A DNA stretch of 64,000 nucleotides, from NCBI GenBank assembly GCA_020849895.1, contig JADZFN010000021.1, positions 1-64,000 on the forward strand, written 5' to 3'. Shown here piece after piece: positions 7,350 through 16,570 of this stretch; position 1 is the first letter of the stretch; each line of letters opens with the position of its first letter. Source of the DNA: Verrucomicrobiia bacterium. GTDB lineage: Bacteria; Verrucomicrobiota; Verrucomicrobiia; JABWAM01. Under the pieces are notes generated by a model that saw nothing but the letters and a program-made list of their open reading frames with translations, did no database searches and was not told the DNA's origin. The translations under genes were made by a program, and so were the position numbers.

Positions 7350-8219
7350 ATGCAAGCGCTCTTCTCTCGCGGATGGTTCCTCGGACTTTTGTGGACGGCG
7401 GCGGCCTTCGCCGCACCAGTGGAACATGTGGTGATCCTCAGCCTCGACGGCGGACGGCCGGATGTTCTTCTTTCCGCCGAGACCCCCAACCTTCACGAGA
7501 TGGCGGACCGTGGCGCGTGGACTTGGTGGGCGCAAACGGTCAATCCCAGTATCACCCTGGTCTCCCATAGCTCGATGCTCACGGGGTGCCTGCCGCAGAA
7601 GCACGGGATTCACTGGAACAAATGGGCGCCCGAACGCGGTTATGCGAAAGCCACGACCTGTTTCGAAGTCGCCAAAGCCGCCGGTCTACGCACCGCCATG
7701 GTCGTCGCCAAACGCAAGTTCGAGCACCTCGCCAAACCGGGCAGCGTGGACCGGTTCCTGTGTGTCGAAGATGAGGCGCCGGTCGTCGCCGAGGCGGCGG
7801 CCCGGGTGATCCGGGAAGACAAGCCCCATCTCCTTTTTGTGCATTTCAAAGACGGGGATTCGGTGGGGCATGCGAAAGGCTGGGGATCTCGCGAGCAGCG
7901 CCAGGCCTTCGAAAAATGCGACGAGGGCGTGGGTGTGCTGCGCTCCGCGATCCGGGACGCCGGCCTTCAGTCCTCGACCCTCTTCGTAATTTCCGCGGAC
8001 CATGGCGGTCATGGAAAAACTCACGGCACGACCGACGTGCGGGACATGACGATTCCCTGGATCGCTTATGCGCCGGGTCTCGTGCCTCCGCATCAGGTCG
8101 AGTCTTCCGTGAGCACCTGCGATACAGCGGCCACCGCGGTGGCCGTGCTGGGGTTGAAACCGGATCCGTCCTGGGACGGCAAGCCGGTGGACGTCCTCTT
8201 CGAGTCGCCGAAGCCCTGA
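7350..8219 (+). CDS. Secreted alkaline-phosphatase-superfamily phosphodiesterase-like protein
   Basis: A 289-residue protein with a signal peptide (cleavage near A21/A22). The motif SLDGGRPDVL places metal ligand D33, TPNLHEMADRG follows, and T69 in NPSITLVSHSSMLTG is at the position of the catalytic threonine of type I phosphodiesterase/nucleotide pyrophosphatases. SADHGGHGKTHG near residue 220 gives the second metal-site residues. The sulfatase C/S-x-P-x-R motif is absent, so it should not need formylglycine. It is shorter than most family members (usually 400 or more). It faces the anSME-type gene; the 190-base gap should hold both promoters. Substrate unknown. Confidence 0.8.
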   Translation: MQALFSRGWFLGLLWTAAAFAAPVEHVVILSLDGGRPDVLLSAETPNLHEMADRGAWTWWAQTVNPSITLVSHSSMLTGCLPQKHGIHWNKWAPERGYAKATTCFEVAKAAGLRTAMVVAKRKFEHLAKPGSVDRFLCVEDEAPVVAEAAARVIREDKPHLLFVHFKDGDSVGHAKGWGSREQRQAFEKCDEGVGVLRSAIRDAGLQSSTLFVISADHGGHGKTHGTTDVRDMTIPWIAYAPGLVPPHQVESSVSTCDTAATAVAVLGLKPDPSWDGKPVDVLFESPKP

Positions 8220-8290
8220 CCTTTCTTCACGATTCCTGATCGCCGCCTTTTAAGCGATCGCGAGGCTCGGATGCGCCGCAGGAGGCGGCG

Positions 8291-9610
8291 TCAGGCGAGG
8301 TCGCGGAGGAGGGCGAGGGCGGCGTCCACGAAGAGCGTCCCGGTGCGGCAGTCGAAGACGGAGTTCTGGGCCTCGTACCCGCCCGCGGCGGCGGCCTCGG
8401 GCGTGACGATGTAGCCCTGCAACTCGCCGTTCGCGTAGCAGACCACGGAGGTTTTCATCGGCGCGCGCTTCTTGATCTCGAGGGCGTACTCCACGAAGAA
8501 CTCGCCCGGGAGGCCGACGATCGCCTGGTCCCCGATCCGCAGGACCTGGGCTTCCGAGGGGAGGTAACGGCGGAGGCGGGCCTGGAGTTCGCCGCTGGCG
8601 GCGAGCTTCGCGTAGAGGAGGGCCTCCATCGTCCCGAACGTCGTGCATTCCGCGGTCCGGACCGGGCCGTGCGGGGCGCCCTCACGCTTGAGGCGCTCGA
8701 AGTTTTCGAGGGCGGCCCTGTTGGCGGCCTCGGCGTCCGCGACGGAGGGCATCTTGCGCGGGATGGGGTTCACTTTGGCGATGCGGCCGGCGAGGACGGG
8801 GTCATGGGAGAAGTCTTTCGCCTTCAGCCCGGCGAGGGCGACGGTGACGGAGCGGCCGAGGATGCGCCCGAGGCGCTCGGCCTCGGCGAAGGTCTGGCCC
8901 TTCACCGAGTAGCGGGGGCTCTGGTTGCCCGCGGCGCCGTTGTGGTAGAGCACCGTGAGCCCGGGAAACGCGGCCCCGATTTCGTCGCGGGCGTAACCCG
9001 GGAAATCGGCGGAAACGAGTTTCGAGTCCTCGTGGAGCACCGTGGGATGCATCGCGTACACCATCGCGAGGGCGAGCGGGGACGAGTCCTTGAGGCGGCG
9101 GGCGTACAGCAGGCCGACTTCCGGGTCGCGAGGGGCGTCGGGGGAGAGGCGGTTGGTGCCGACGCCGCTGACCTGTGCGGAAGTCGCGGCCAGTTCGGCG
9201 GGCTCCGCCTTCGCGAAGGCCTCGATCGCCGCGTCGCTGACGGCCTGGTGATACTGGGCGATGTACTCCGGGTCGGGCGGGGGGATCGTGGGGTCGGCCC
9301 GGCTCGCGATGTAGTCCACGACGACGGGAGCGGAGTGGCCGTGGGTCGTGCTGATGAGCACGCACTCCGGCGGGACGCCGGTCTTCGCCCGGATGGCCTC
9401 GCGGCACTTGTGCGTGCCGTCAGGGCAGATGAAGAGCGCGTCGGCGGCGATGAGGATGACGGAACGGTCCCCGTTGCGGATCGCCATCGCGCTGGCCCAG
9501 AGGGGATCGTGCACCCCCGTGGAGGTGCGAGGGACGTAGGGGTATCCCCAGAGGAAGAGGGGCTTTTTCGGAGTGATGTCGCGCCGCGCGGCGCCGAGGA
9601 GGAGGCTCAT
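8291..9610 (-). CDS. Neutral/alkaline non-lysosomal ceramidase family protein (short form)
   Basis: A 439-residue protein with the start typical of the ceramidase N-terminal domain (LLGAARRDITP, then GVHDPLWASAMAI and ILIAADAL). TTHGHSAP near residue 87-94 is the zinc-ligand region, and HNGAAGNQSPRY in the middle matches the second conserved block. True neutral ceramidases are about 650-750 residues with a C-terminal Ig-like domain, which is absent. There is no signal peptide. Many such short bacterial proteins occur in Planctomycetes and Verrucomicrobia with unknown amide substrates. The next gene on the same strand is 168 bases upstream. Confidence 0.8.
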   Translation of the reverse strand: MSLLLGAARRDITPKKPLFLWGYPYVPRTSTGVHDPLWASAMAIRNGDRSVILIAADALFICPDGTHKCREAIRAKTGVPPECVLISTTHGHSAPVVVDYIASRADPTIPPPDPEYIAQYHQAVSDAAIEAFAKAEPAELAATSAQVSGVGTNRLSPDAPRDPEVGLLYARRLKDSSPLALAMVYAMHPTVLHEDSKLVSADFPGYARDEIGAAFPGLTVLYHNGAAGNQSPRYSVKGQTFAEAERLGRILGRSVTVALAGLKAKDFSHDPVLAGRIAKVNPIPRKMPSVADAEAANRAALENFERLKREGAPHGPVRTAECTTFGTMEALLYAKLAASGELQARLRRYLPSEAQVLRIGDQAIVGLPGEFFVEYALEIKKRAPMKTSVVCYANGELQGYIVTPEAAAAGGYEAQNSVFDCRTGTLFVDAALALLRDLA

Positions 9611-9778
9611 GGGGAAACGGATGCTGAAAGCCTGAAATTGGAATCTCGAACCAGGGTCCCAGGGGCAGTTGTCAGATCTCCGATCGCTGAAGACGGTCGC
9701 TTTGCATGGGCACTAGGCTTGACGATTCTCCCGTGTCCTTTGGGTCTTGGCGCGCTTCGCTCTTCCGGCTTCGCGCCT

Positions 9779-10927
9779 TCACACGGTTTCCGTGGTCCCG
9801 TTCTTGTGGGAGGCGAGGGCGGCGGTGAAGAGGCGGTGGCTGATCGCCGTCTCTTCGGGCGTGGCGCAGCCGGCGGCCGGCGTGAGCGGAGCGCCGTGAA
9901 CCGCCTCGTGGAAGAAGGCGGCGAGCATCTGCTGGATCGCATCGGGGAAGCCGAACTCGAAGATGTCGCCCGTGATCGTCTTGAACGCCGGCTCGAAGCC
10001 GACGTCCTCCTGCTGCCAGATCTGTTCGCCGCCCGTGTATTCGAGGAGCTCGAGGCGTTTCGGGTTCTTCGTGGAGAACTTCACGGCGCCCAAACAGCCG
10101 TAGATCTCGACATACCAGGTGTTCTTTTCGCCGGGGGCGATGCGCTGGGTGCGGAGCGTCCAGGGAAACGGTTCATTCGTGCGCGGGTCCACGGCATCCA
10201 CGAGCAGCGTGGCATTGTCCCAGGTCTCGCACGGGGCCATGCCGCCCTTGCCATCGGGCCGTTCCTTCACGATCTTCGAGAGCACGGCACGGACCTTGCG
10301 CGGGCGCCAGCCGGCGCGGAGAGGAACGTGGCAGGCGTGCATCCCGAGATCGCCCATCACGCCGTACTCGCCATTGATCCGGATCATGCGTTTCCAGTTG
10401 ATCGTCTTGTTCGGGTTCAAGTCGCTGGAGTGCAGGAATCCGGTGTTCACCTCGAAAATTCGCCCGAAAAACCCTTTCTCGATCAGTCGGAAGATCTTCT
10501 GGACGGGAGGGGCGAAGGGGAACTGCGAGGAGCAGCGGACGATTGTGCCTGGCGTTTTGCGGATCGCGGCGAGGATCGCATCGTTGGCCGCCTTGTCCAT
10601 CCCGAACGGTTTCTCGCCGAGAAAATGCTTCCCCGATTCGACGATCGCGCAATACATCTCCTTGTGGAGGCTGTGCGGAACGGCGCAATAGACCGCGTCC
10701 ACCTCCGGGTTGGCGAGGAGCTCGCGGAAGTCGGCGCAGACCTGCGTGATTGTCGGGAAGTTCGAGGTGAACCACTCGACGCGGCCCGGGGGCGGCGCCT
10801 TGTCGCAGATCGCCGTGATCACGGGGCGGACGGTAACGTCGGTGAGGTGGCACCAGCGAGCGACGGCGCTGGCGAGCTCCCGGCCCATGAGGCCGAGACC
10901 GATGATTCCGAAACGGATTTCTTTCAT
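9779..10927 (-). CDS. Gfo/Idh/MocA family NAD(P)-dependent oxidoreductase
   Basis: A 382-residue cytosolic dehydrogenase. The N-terminal Rossmann motif is GIIGLGLMGRELAS (residues 7-20), and the family signature GEKPFGMD puts the catalytic-region lysine at 106. The C-terminal part is the alpha/beta substrate-binding domain (GDLGMHACHVPLRAGWRP includes the conserved D..xxH). Such enzymes oxidise sugars, inositols or sugar acids with NAD(P). Substrate cannot be told from sequence. It lies on the same strand as the ceramidase-like and aminotransferase genes. Confidence 0.88.
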   Translation of the reverse strand: MKEIRFGIIGLGLMGRELASAVARWCHLTDVTVRPVITAICDKAPPPGRVEWFTSNFPTITQVCADFRELLANPEVDAVYCAVPHSLHKEMYCAIVESGKHFLGEKPFGMDKAANDAILAAIRKTPGTIVRCSSQFPFAPPVQKIFRLIEKGFFGRIFEVNTGFLHSSDLNPNKTINWKRMIRINGEYGVMGDLGMHACHVPLRAGWRPRKVRAVLSKIVKERPDGKGGMAPCETWDNATLLVDAVDPRTNEPFPWTLRTQRIAPGEKNTWYVEIYGCLGAVKFSTKNPKRLELLEYTGGEQIWQQEDVGFEPAFKTITGDIFEFGFPDAIQQMLAAFFHEAVHGAPLTPAAGCATPEETAISHRLFTAALASHKNGTTETV

Positions 10928-11059
10928 GGGAGCAGTTTTTTCTATGTGGCGGCGTGATCAGGCGGCGGCGGCGTCCTCCCCGGCGGCGCGGGACGGTCCG
11001 CTGTTGGGCGCAGCGGGCCTCTGCAGGCCATCGAGGGAACGACGCCGTTCACTTGGGGT

Positions 11060-12442
11060 TTAGCGGGTGTGGCCGAGTTCCTTGGCGGTTTCGCCGATGG
11101 CTTCCTCGATGAGGTCGAGCCCCTTGAGGAGCGTATCGTCGTCCATGACGATCGGCGGGCTCATGCGGAGGATGTGCCCGGCGGGAATCCAGGCGAGTCC
11201 TTTGCGAAAGGCCTTCTGGTAGACCCGCTTGCCTGCTTCGTTGAACGGTTCCTTGGTCTTGCGGTCCTTGACGAGCTCGATCCCCATGAGGCAGCCCTTG
11301 GCGCGCACGTCGCCCACGATGGGGTGGCGTTCCTTCATGCGTGTCATGTGTTTCAGGGCGAGTTGGCCGAGATGCTCCGAGCGGGCGAGGAGCTGCTCTT
11401 CCTCGATCACCTCGGTGCTGGCGAGCGCGGCGGCACAGGCCATCGGATTGCCCCCGTAGCTGCTCGAGGCGGAGATCGTCTCGAACGATTCCTTGTACGG
11501 CTCGCGCACGGCGACGCACGTGACGGGGAATCCGTTGCCAAAGCCCTTGCCGAGCGTGACCACGTCGGGCACGACGCCCCAATGCTCCAGACAGAGCCAT
11601 TTGCCGGTGCGCCCCCAGCTTGTGAGCACCTCGTCGGCCATGAGGAGGACTTTCTTTTCGTCGCAGAGCTTGCGGAGCTTCGGGAAGAAGTCGTCCGGCG
11701 GCATCACAGAGCCGCCCCAACCCTGGATCGGCTCGAGACAGAACGCGGCGACGGCGCCGACGGTGGCCTTGTCCATGTAGGCGGCGTAGAACTCAATGTA
11801 CTTGTCGGTGTCGATCTCCCCGTCCGGTTTCGTCCACCACGGGCGGTAGGCGTCGGGGCGGGGGAGCATGTGGGCGCCGGGGGCGCGCGTCGCGCCGTAG
11901 ACGTGGGAACGGATGTGGCCGAGCGAGACGGCGCCGTAGGTCTTCCCGTGGTAATCGTAGAAGGCCGAGAGCATCTCGTGCTTCTTCGTGGCGGCGCGAC
12001 AGACGCGGATGCCGGCCTCGACGGCGGCGGTGCCGCAGTCGTAGAGCTGGAATCCGTTGAGGTCTCCGGGGAGGACCGCGGCGAGCTTCTCGACGAGGCG
12101 CATCTTGATCTCCGTGGTGAAGTCGTGGCAGTTCATGCACCGAGCCGCATATTTCTGGACGGCTTCGGTCACCTTCGGATGGCAGTGGCCGAGGGTGGTC
12201 ACGTAGATGCCCGAGGAAAAGTCAATGTAGGTGTTGCCGTCGGCGTCCACGAGGGTGCAGGCGTGGCCCGAGTCGAAGACGACTGGGAACAGCTTCACCT
12301 GCTCACTGAGGCCCTTGAAGTACTTCGTGCAGCGGTCGTGGATCGCCTTCGATTTCGGGCCGGGCGACGGCGTCTTGAAGCTGGGGACCCGGGTGAGGTC
12401 GGTTTTCGCCCAAGCGGGCGCGGTGGGAGGGGGTGTGCTCAT
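11060..12442 (-). CDS. Class III (omega/acetylornithine-type) PLP-dependent aminotransferase
   Basis: A 460-residue aminotransferase. D270 in LLMADEVLTSWGRTG contacts the pyridine nitrogen and K299 in VVTLGKGFGNGFP is the PLP-binding lysine. The N-terminal DADGNTYIDFSSGIYVTTLGHCHP block is the classic class III start. I chose ATG at 12442 over the upstream ATG because the upstream part overlaps the DeoR gene and is basic/proline-rich. The DeoR-type regulator lies directly upstream (17-base gap), so this is a likely target or operon partner. Substrate could be an amino-sugar acid, beta- or omega-amino acid; not determinable here. Confidence 0.88.
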   Translation of the reverse strand: MSTPPPTAPAWAKTDLTRVPSFKTPSPGPKSKAIHDRCTKYFKGLSEQVKLFPVVFDSGHACTLVDADGNTYIDFSSGIYVTTLGHCHPKVTEAVQKYAARCMNCHDFTTEIKMRLVEKLAAVLPGDLNGFQLYDCGTAAVEAGIRVCRAATKKHEMLSAFYDYHGKTYGAVSLGHIRSHVYGATRAPGAHMLPRPDAYRPWWTKPDGEIDTDKYIEFYAAYMDKATVGAVAAFCLEPIQGWGGSVMPPDDFFPKLRKLCDEKKVLLMADEVLTSWGRTGKWLCLEHWGVVPDVVTLGKGFGNGFPVTCVAVREPYKESFETISASSSYGGNPMACAAALASTEVIEEEQLLARSEHLGQLALKHMTRMKERHPIVGDVRAKGCLMGIELVKDRKTKEPFNEAGKRVYQKAFRKGLAWIPAGHILRMSPPIVMDDDTLLKGLDLIEEAIGETAKELGHTR

Positions 12443-12459
12443 AAGTTGGGGAGACGAGT

Positions 12460-13218
12460 TCAGGGTTGGAGGAGACGGACGCCCGCGCGACGGAGCGCGG
12501 CGGCGTGTTTTCGGGAAAGCTCGCGGTCGGTGACGAGGCCGCTCCATCGGGTGATTCGACCGAAGCACATGAGTTCGGTGCGACCGATCTTGGAGCTGTC
12601 GGCGACGACATACACCTCGCGGGCGGCTCGGGCCATGTGCCCGAGCATGCGCGCGACTTCGGGGGACTTGTTATACGCCAAGCCGCGTATGTCCACGGCG
12701 TCGGCGCCGAGGAAGGCGAGGTCGGCGCGGACGTTCTCCAGGGTGGCCTCGGCGATGACGCCGACAAGATCGGGAGACTGGCGGCGGATTTGGCCGCCAA
12801 GAAGATACACGACGATCGCATCGCAGAATTGCAGCTCGGAGGCGATCGGGAGCGACGAGGTGAGGATCGTGAGGTCGCGGCGGGACTTGAGCTGCCGGGC
12901 GAGGGCCAGGGTCGTGGTGCCCGAGTCCATGAGGACGGAGCGACCGTCGCGGACGAGCGCGGCGGCGGCGCGGGCGATCGCCTCCTTGGCGTCTTGACGT
13001 TCGCGGGCGCGTTCGAGGAACTTGAACTCGAAGCTGATGCGCTCCGCGGCGGCGGCGCCGCCGTGGGTGCGGAGGACGCGCCCCTCGTCGGCGAGGGCCT
13101 GGAGATCGCGGCGGACGGTCATCTCGCTGACGCCGAACTTCCGGGCGAGCCGCCCGACGGAGCACTCCCCGAGAGTGCCGAGGGTCTCGGCGATTCCGGT
13201 GCGGCGGGAGGCGTTCAT
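12460..13218 (-). CDS. DeoR family transcriptional regulator
   Basis: A 252-residue regulator. The N-terminal winged helix has CSVGRLARKFGVSEMTVRRDLQ (split across about residues 18-39) and the DeoR signature RTHGGA. The C-terminal half is the sugar-isomerase-like effector domain (SGTTTLALARQL, LGADAVDIRGLAYN). Family members usually repress sugar-phosphate catabolic genes and respond to a phosphorylated sugar. The ATG at 13218 follows from the family start. It sits between the aminotransferase and the symporter on the same strand and probably controls both sides. Confidence 0.88.
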   Translation of the reverse strand: MNASRRTGIAETLGTLGECSVGRLARKFGVSEMTVRRDLQALADEGRVLRTHGGAAAAERISFEFKFLERARERQDAKEAIARAAAALVRDGRSVLMDSGTTTLALARQLKSRRDLTILTSSLPIASELQFCDAIVVYLLGGQIRRQSPDLVGVIAEATLENVRADLAFLGADAVDIRGLAYNKSPEVARMLGHMARAAREVYVVADSSKIGRTELMCFGRITRWSGLVTDRELSRKHAAALRRAGVRLLQP

Positions 13219-13337
13219 GGCGGAATGTTCGTTTCTGCTCGATTTTGTGTAAAATAAACAAGCGAAGGCGTCAAGCCGGATCCGGTTGGGGAGGATCGCT
13301 CCTCCGTCGGAGAGGCGAAGGAGGCTTGGCGGGGGTG

Positions 13338-14966
13338 TTATCTCGAAGCCGTTGCTTGAGGCGCCAGGGCCTCGCGGCGGGCGCGGGCGTGGGCGACCCG
13401 CTCGGCGGGCGTGCGGAAAAGGAGGGCCACCCCGAGGGTGGTCAGCGTGCCGAACATGATCCGCCACGGGAATTCGATGGTCGGCAGCCATTCGGGACGG
13501 GCAGGGCGCGCGCCGCCGGCGAGGACGAAAAGATCGCCCGGAAGATCGGCGAGTCCGGCGACGACCAGCAGCCCGCAGGCCATCGCGAGGAGGTTGCCGC
13601 GCTCGCTGCCGCGCGAACGGGTGAGCATCCCGACGAGGAAAACCCCGAGCAGCGAGCCGTAGGTGTAACCGAAGATGCCGAGCACGATCGGGATGATGCG
13701 CGAGCCGGGGATGACGATCACCGCCCAGGCCGTGGCGATCCCGATGGCGACGAGGAGCGCGGCGAAGCCCACGGTGCTCCAGCGCACGGCGCGCACCGCG
13801 CGGGCGTCGTCGGTGCCGGGGCGGAGGAACCAATCCTTGACGAAGCTCGTGGCGAGCGCGTTGAGGGCGGTGCTGAGCGATCCCATCGCCGTGGCGAGGA
13901 TGCCGGCCACGAGGAGTCCGCGCGCGCCGGGCGGGATTTCGTGGAGAATGAACCATGCGAAGACGTGCGGGTTTTTCGCGGGAAGGCGCGGGTCAGGGTT
14001 CGTCTGATAAAAGACCCAGAGCAGGACGCCGATGAGGAGAAATGCGAAGACGATCGGGAGATCGGCGAGGCCGGAGAGGACGAGGGCGAGGCGGCTGCGT
14101 CGGTGGTTTTTCGCGGTGAGCATGCGCTGGACCATGTCCTGATCGGTGCCGTGGGTCGCCATGGTGATGAAGGTCGAGCCGAAGACCGCCGCCCAGATCG
14201 TGTATTCGCTTTCGAGGACGCCCTTTACGCTCGCCCAAAGCCCGCCCGCATCCCTGCCGACGTCGAGAAAGGCGAGGTCGCCGGGGCGTTGGAGCAGCCG
14301 CATCGCGCCATCCCAGCCTCCGGGGATGCGGGAGAGCAGCACGCCGAGGGCGGTGCCCATGGCGCCCAGCATGACGCACGCCTGGATGAGGTCGGTCCAG
14401 ACCACGGCCTTGATCCCACCGGCGGCGGTGTAGGCGGCGGTGAGCGCCGTGATGCCGACGAGCGCGACGGCGTAGATGGCGAGCTCCTGGCCGGGCGCGG
14501 GGCGGGCGCCGGTTGCGGATTCGAAGGCGAGGACGAGGATGACGGCGGCGACGTAGAGGCGGGTGCCGCTGGCGAGCGCGCGGGTGGCGAGAAAGACGGC
14601 GGAAGCGGTGTTGCGCGTGGTCGGGCCGAAGCGGATTTCGAGGAACTCGTAGATCGAGACGACGCGGAAGTCGTAGTAGGGCTTGATGAACACGAAACCG
14701 ACGATCACGCGGGCGAGGACGGTTCCGAGGGCGAGCTGAGCGTAGGTGAAGTTGCGAAGCGCGTAGCCTTCGCCGGGCGCGCCGAGGAAGGTCGCGGCGC
14801 TGATCTCGGCGGCAAGGATCGAGGCGAGAACGGCCCACCACGGGATGCGGCGGTCGCCGACGGCGAAACCCTCGAGGGTGCGGTCGCGGCGGCCAAGAGT
14901 CAGCCCGATGGCGAGGATCGCGCCGACGTAGGCGGCGACCACCGCCGCATCGAGGAGAAAAGGCAT
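13338..14966 (-). CDS. Sodium:solute symporter (SSS family)
   Basis: A 542-residue polytopic membrane protein with about 13 hydrophobic segments. The N-terminus (AYVGAILAIGLTLGRRDRTLEGF..GDRRIPWWAVLASILAAE) and the block FLGAPGEGYA match SSS transporters, which move sugars, sugar acids, amino acids or organic acids together with sodium across the inner membrane. It starts three bases after the stop of the UxaC-like gene (same strand, order isomerase-symporter-regulator), so an operon is likely. The substrate may be that of the UxaC-like enzyme. Confidence 0.88.
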   Translation of the reverse strand: MPFLLDAAVVAAYVGAILAIGLTLGRRDRTLEGFAVGDRRIPWWAVLASILAAEISAATFLGAPGEGYALRNFTYAQLALGTVLARVIVGFVFIKPYYDFRVVSIYEFLEIRFGPTTRNTASAVFLATRALASGTRLYVAAVILVLAFESATGARPAPGQELAIYAVALVGITALTAAYTAAGGIKAVVWTDLIQACVMLGAMGTALGVLLSRIPGGWDGAMRLLQRPGDLAFLDVGRDAGGLWASVKGVLESEYTIWAAVFGSTFITMATHGTDQDMVQRMLTAKNHRRSRLALVLSGLADLPIVFAFLLIGVLLWVFYQTNPDPRLPAKNPHVFAWFILHEIPPGARGLLVAGILATAMGSLSTALNALATSFVKDWFLRPGTDDARAVRAVRWSTVGFAALLVAIGIATAWAVIVIPGSRIIPIVLGIFGYTYGSLLGVFLVGMLTRSRGSERGNLLAMACGLLVVAGLADLPGDLFVLAGGARPARPEWLPTIEFPWRIMFGTLTTLGVALLFRTPAERVAHARARREALAPQATASR

Positions 14967-14969
14967 CGG

Positions 14970-16256
14970 CTATTCGAGGAACCGGCGGAACGCGCCGCCG
15001 AAGAGATCTCGCACATCGCGGCGGAGGTCATCCTCGGTCACCGCCCAGCCCGTGCGGGCGAGATCGGCGTATTTATCCGTAAGCACATCCGTAAGAATGG
15101 CGCGGAAGTGACGCCACTTGTAGAGGAGCTGATCGAGCACGCGTGCGTCGGAATGTTGCGGAGTGACGCTGAGGCCGAGGAGTTCGAATCGCTCGCGCGT
15201 CATCTCCTCGATGATGCTGGGGTTGTTGAGGAACCACCAGCAGCCGAAGACGTGCAGGTTGGCGAACTTCCGGGCGACGATGCAGATCTCGTGCTGGTTT
15301 TCGCGGGAGAGCATCGTGACGAGGAACTTGTTGTCCGGATAGGCGGCGCAAAGGCGCTCCACGACACCGGGATCGGCGCGGCCGACGGAATCGCCCGCGA
15401 GGCGCAGGGACGGGTTCACGAGCTTTTTCACGCCGATCATCATCGCGAAGGGGAGGTTGTGCTCCCGGCATTCGGGGAGGATGGCCTCGACGAGGAGATG
15501 ATTGCGGAGGGTGTCGGATCCGGGCGTCTTGAGGTCGGGGAAGGCGAAGGTCGGCGGAAGCGAAACGGCGAGGTAGAGCGGCTTCATCCGCATGATCCAT
15601 TCGTGCAAGAAGCGGCGAGTCTCATCGAGGGTGCGCCGGCTGCAGTCGAGACCGACGTCGAACCCCCATTCGCGGAGGCGGGGTACGGCCTTCTCCCAGG
15701 TCATCAGGATGTCGTCGAGGCGCAGGGCGGCCTCGAAGCGCGCGTCGCGCGTCCCACCGCGCAGCCAGACCGGACGCTCCAGGTCGTCGAACGGATTGTT
15801 CGTCATGACGAGGCGCTCGACACCGGAGATTTCGAGCACTTTGTCGAGGTAGCGGTCGAGCGTCCACTTTGAGAAATGGGCGCGGAGGGCGGCGAGGTCG
15901 CGTTTCCGGACATCGAGGCCGAGGGCGTGCAGGCAGGTGAGCACGCCACGGCAGCTTTCCGAGATCGGGGAGTGTTCGAGAAAGAGGTGTTTCCAGAGGA
16001 GGTCGGCCTGTTCGGTTTTCGACATGGCCCAGAACTTTTCGGGCGGGAGGCGGTGGTGGCGGAAGCCCTCGGCGACGAGGTAATGGTAGACGAGGAGCTC
16101 GTCAATGCCCCAAAGGAGCAGTGGGCCGAACGACGGGGTGTAGAGGTGCGTGTGGATGTCGTCAATCGGCGCGCGCGCGACGAGATCACGGACGGCAAGG
16201 GGGATTTTCTCCGGCGCAAGGGCGCGGGTTTTCGGGGCGGAACGGAGGACGGGCAT
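14970..16256 (-). CDS. UxaC-like (glucuronate isomerase family) metal-dependent enzyme
   Basis: A 428-residue protein of the amidohydrolase superfamily, closest in pattern to glucuronate/galacturonate isomerase-type proteins. H35-x-H37 in IDDIHTHLYTP gives the first metal ligands; the family blocks WALLxY-like (LLWGIDELLVYHYL), KFLVTMLSRENQHE and FGCWWFLNNP are present. UxaC proper is about 470 residues. I chose ATG at 16256, which follows the usual start; the longer frame adds unrelated sequence. It is first in a minus-strand series with the symporter, regulator and aminotransferase, which suggests sugar-acid use. Whether uronates are the substrate is not certain. Confidence 0.75.
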   Translation of the reverse strand: MPVLRSAPKTRALAPEKIPLAVRDLVARAPIDDIHTHLYTPSFGPLLLWGIDELLVYHYLVAEGFRHHRLPPEKFWAMSKTEQADLLWKHLFLEHSPISESCRGVLTCLHALGLDVRKRDLAALRAHFSKWTLDRYLDKVLEISGVERLVMTNNPFDDLERPVWLRGGTRDARFEAALRLDDILMTWEKAVPRLREWGFDVGLDCSRRTLDETRRFLHEWIMRMKPLYLAVSLPPTFAFPDLKTPGSDTLRNHLLVEAILPECREHNLPFAMMIGVKKLVNPSLRLAGDSVGRADPGVVERLCAAYPDNKFLVTMLSRENQHEICIVARKFANLHVFGCWWFLNNPSIIEEMTRERFELLGLSVTPQHSDARVLDQLLYKWRHFRAILTDVLTDKYADLARTGWAVTEDDLRRDVRDLFGGAFRRFLE

Positions 16257-16570
16257 GGGCGCAACGTGCCAGAGCGGAGGAGAGGATTCAAGATCGAGGC
16301 GTGAGAATTTCCCTTCGGCGCGGCGGCGGCCGTACGGCGAGGAATGCGGCATCGAATCGCGTTTTACAGTCCGCTTTCGGAAGACGGGATCCCGAAGGCG
16401 TTCGGAGACGCACCGTCTCCCTTCCGACTCGCGCGCCGAGGAAGCGCCCCCTTTCACAAATGCCTACAAGAGATTCTCTAATGGATTCGAGGGGATTCTT
16501 TCTTGCGCGCTTCTAGGCTTGCCAAGGCGCGCGCCCGCTTCTAAATTCCTAATTCAAAAGGAGTTCGGCC
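16257..16570. other. Divergent intergenic region between the UxaC-like gene and the pilus-like locus
   Basis: A 314-base region that must hold promoters for both directions. On the plus-strand side a promoter-like pair is visible at 16519-16547 and a clear ribosome binding site precedes the first pilus gene. I see no RNA gene or repeat in the rest. Confidence 0.5.
16519..16547 (+). promoter_or_regulatory. Candidate sigma-70-like promoter of the pilus-like locus
   Basis: TTGCCA (16519-16524) and TAAATT (16542-16547) are separated by 17 bases, close to the -35/-10 consensus. The first ATG follows 23 bases downstream with AAAGGAG as ribosome binding site at about 16557-16563. Confidence 0.4.

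Noticed and set aside
8669-10957. Plus-strand open frame of 762 codons opposite the ceramidase-like and oxidoreductase genes
   Set aside because: It is a GC-driven antisense shadow with low-complexity composition, and it spans two well-supported genes on the other strand.
13245-15872. Plus-strand open frame of 875 codons
   Set aside because: Composition is dominated by E, G, R, A and D and it lies fully opposite the symporter and UxaC-like genes; no domain is recognisable.
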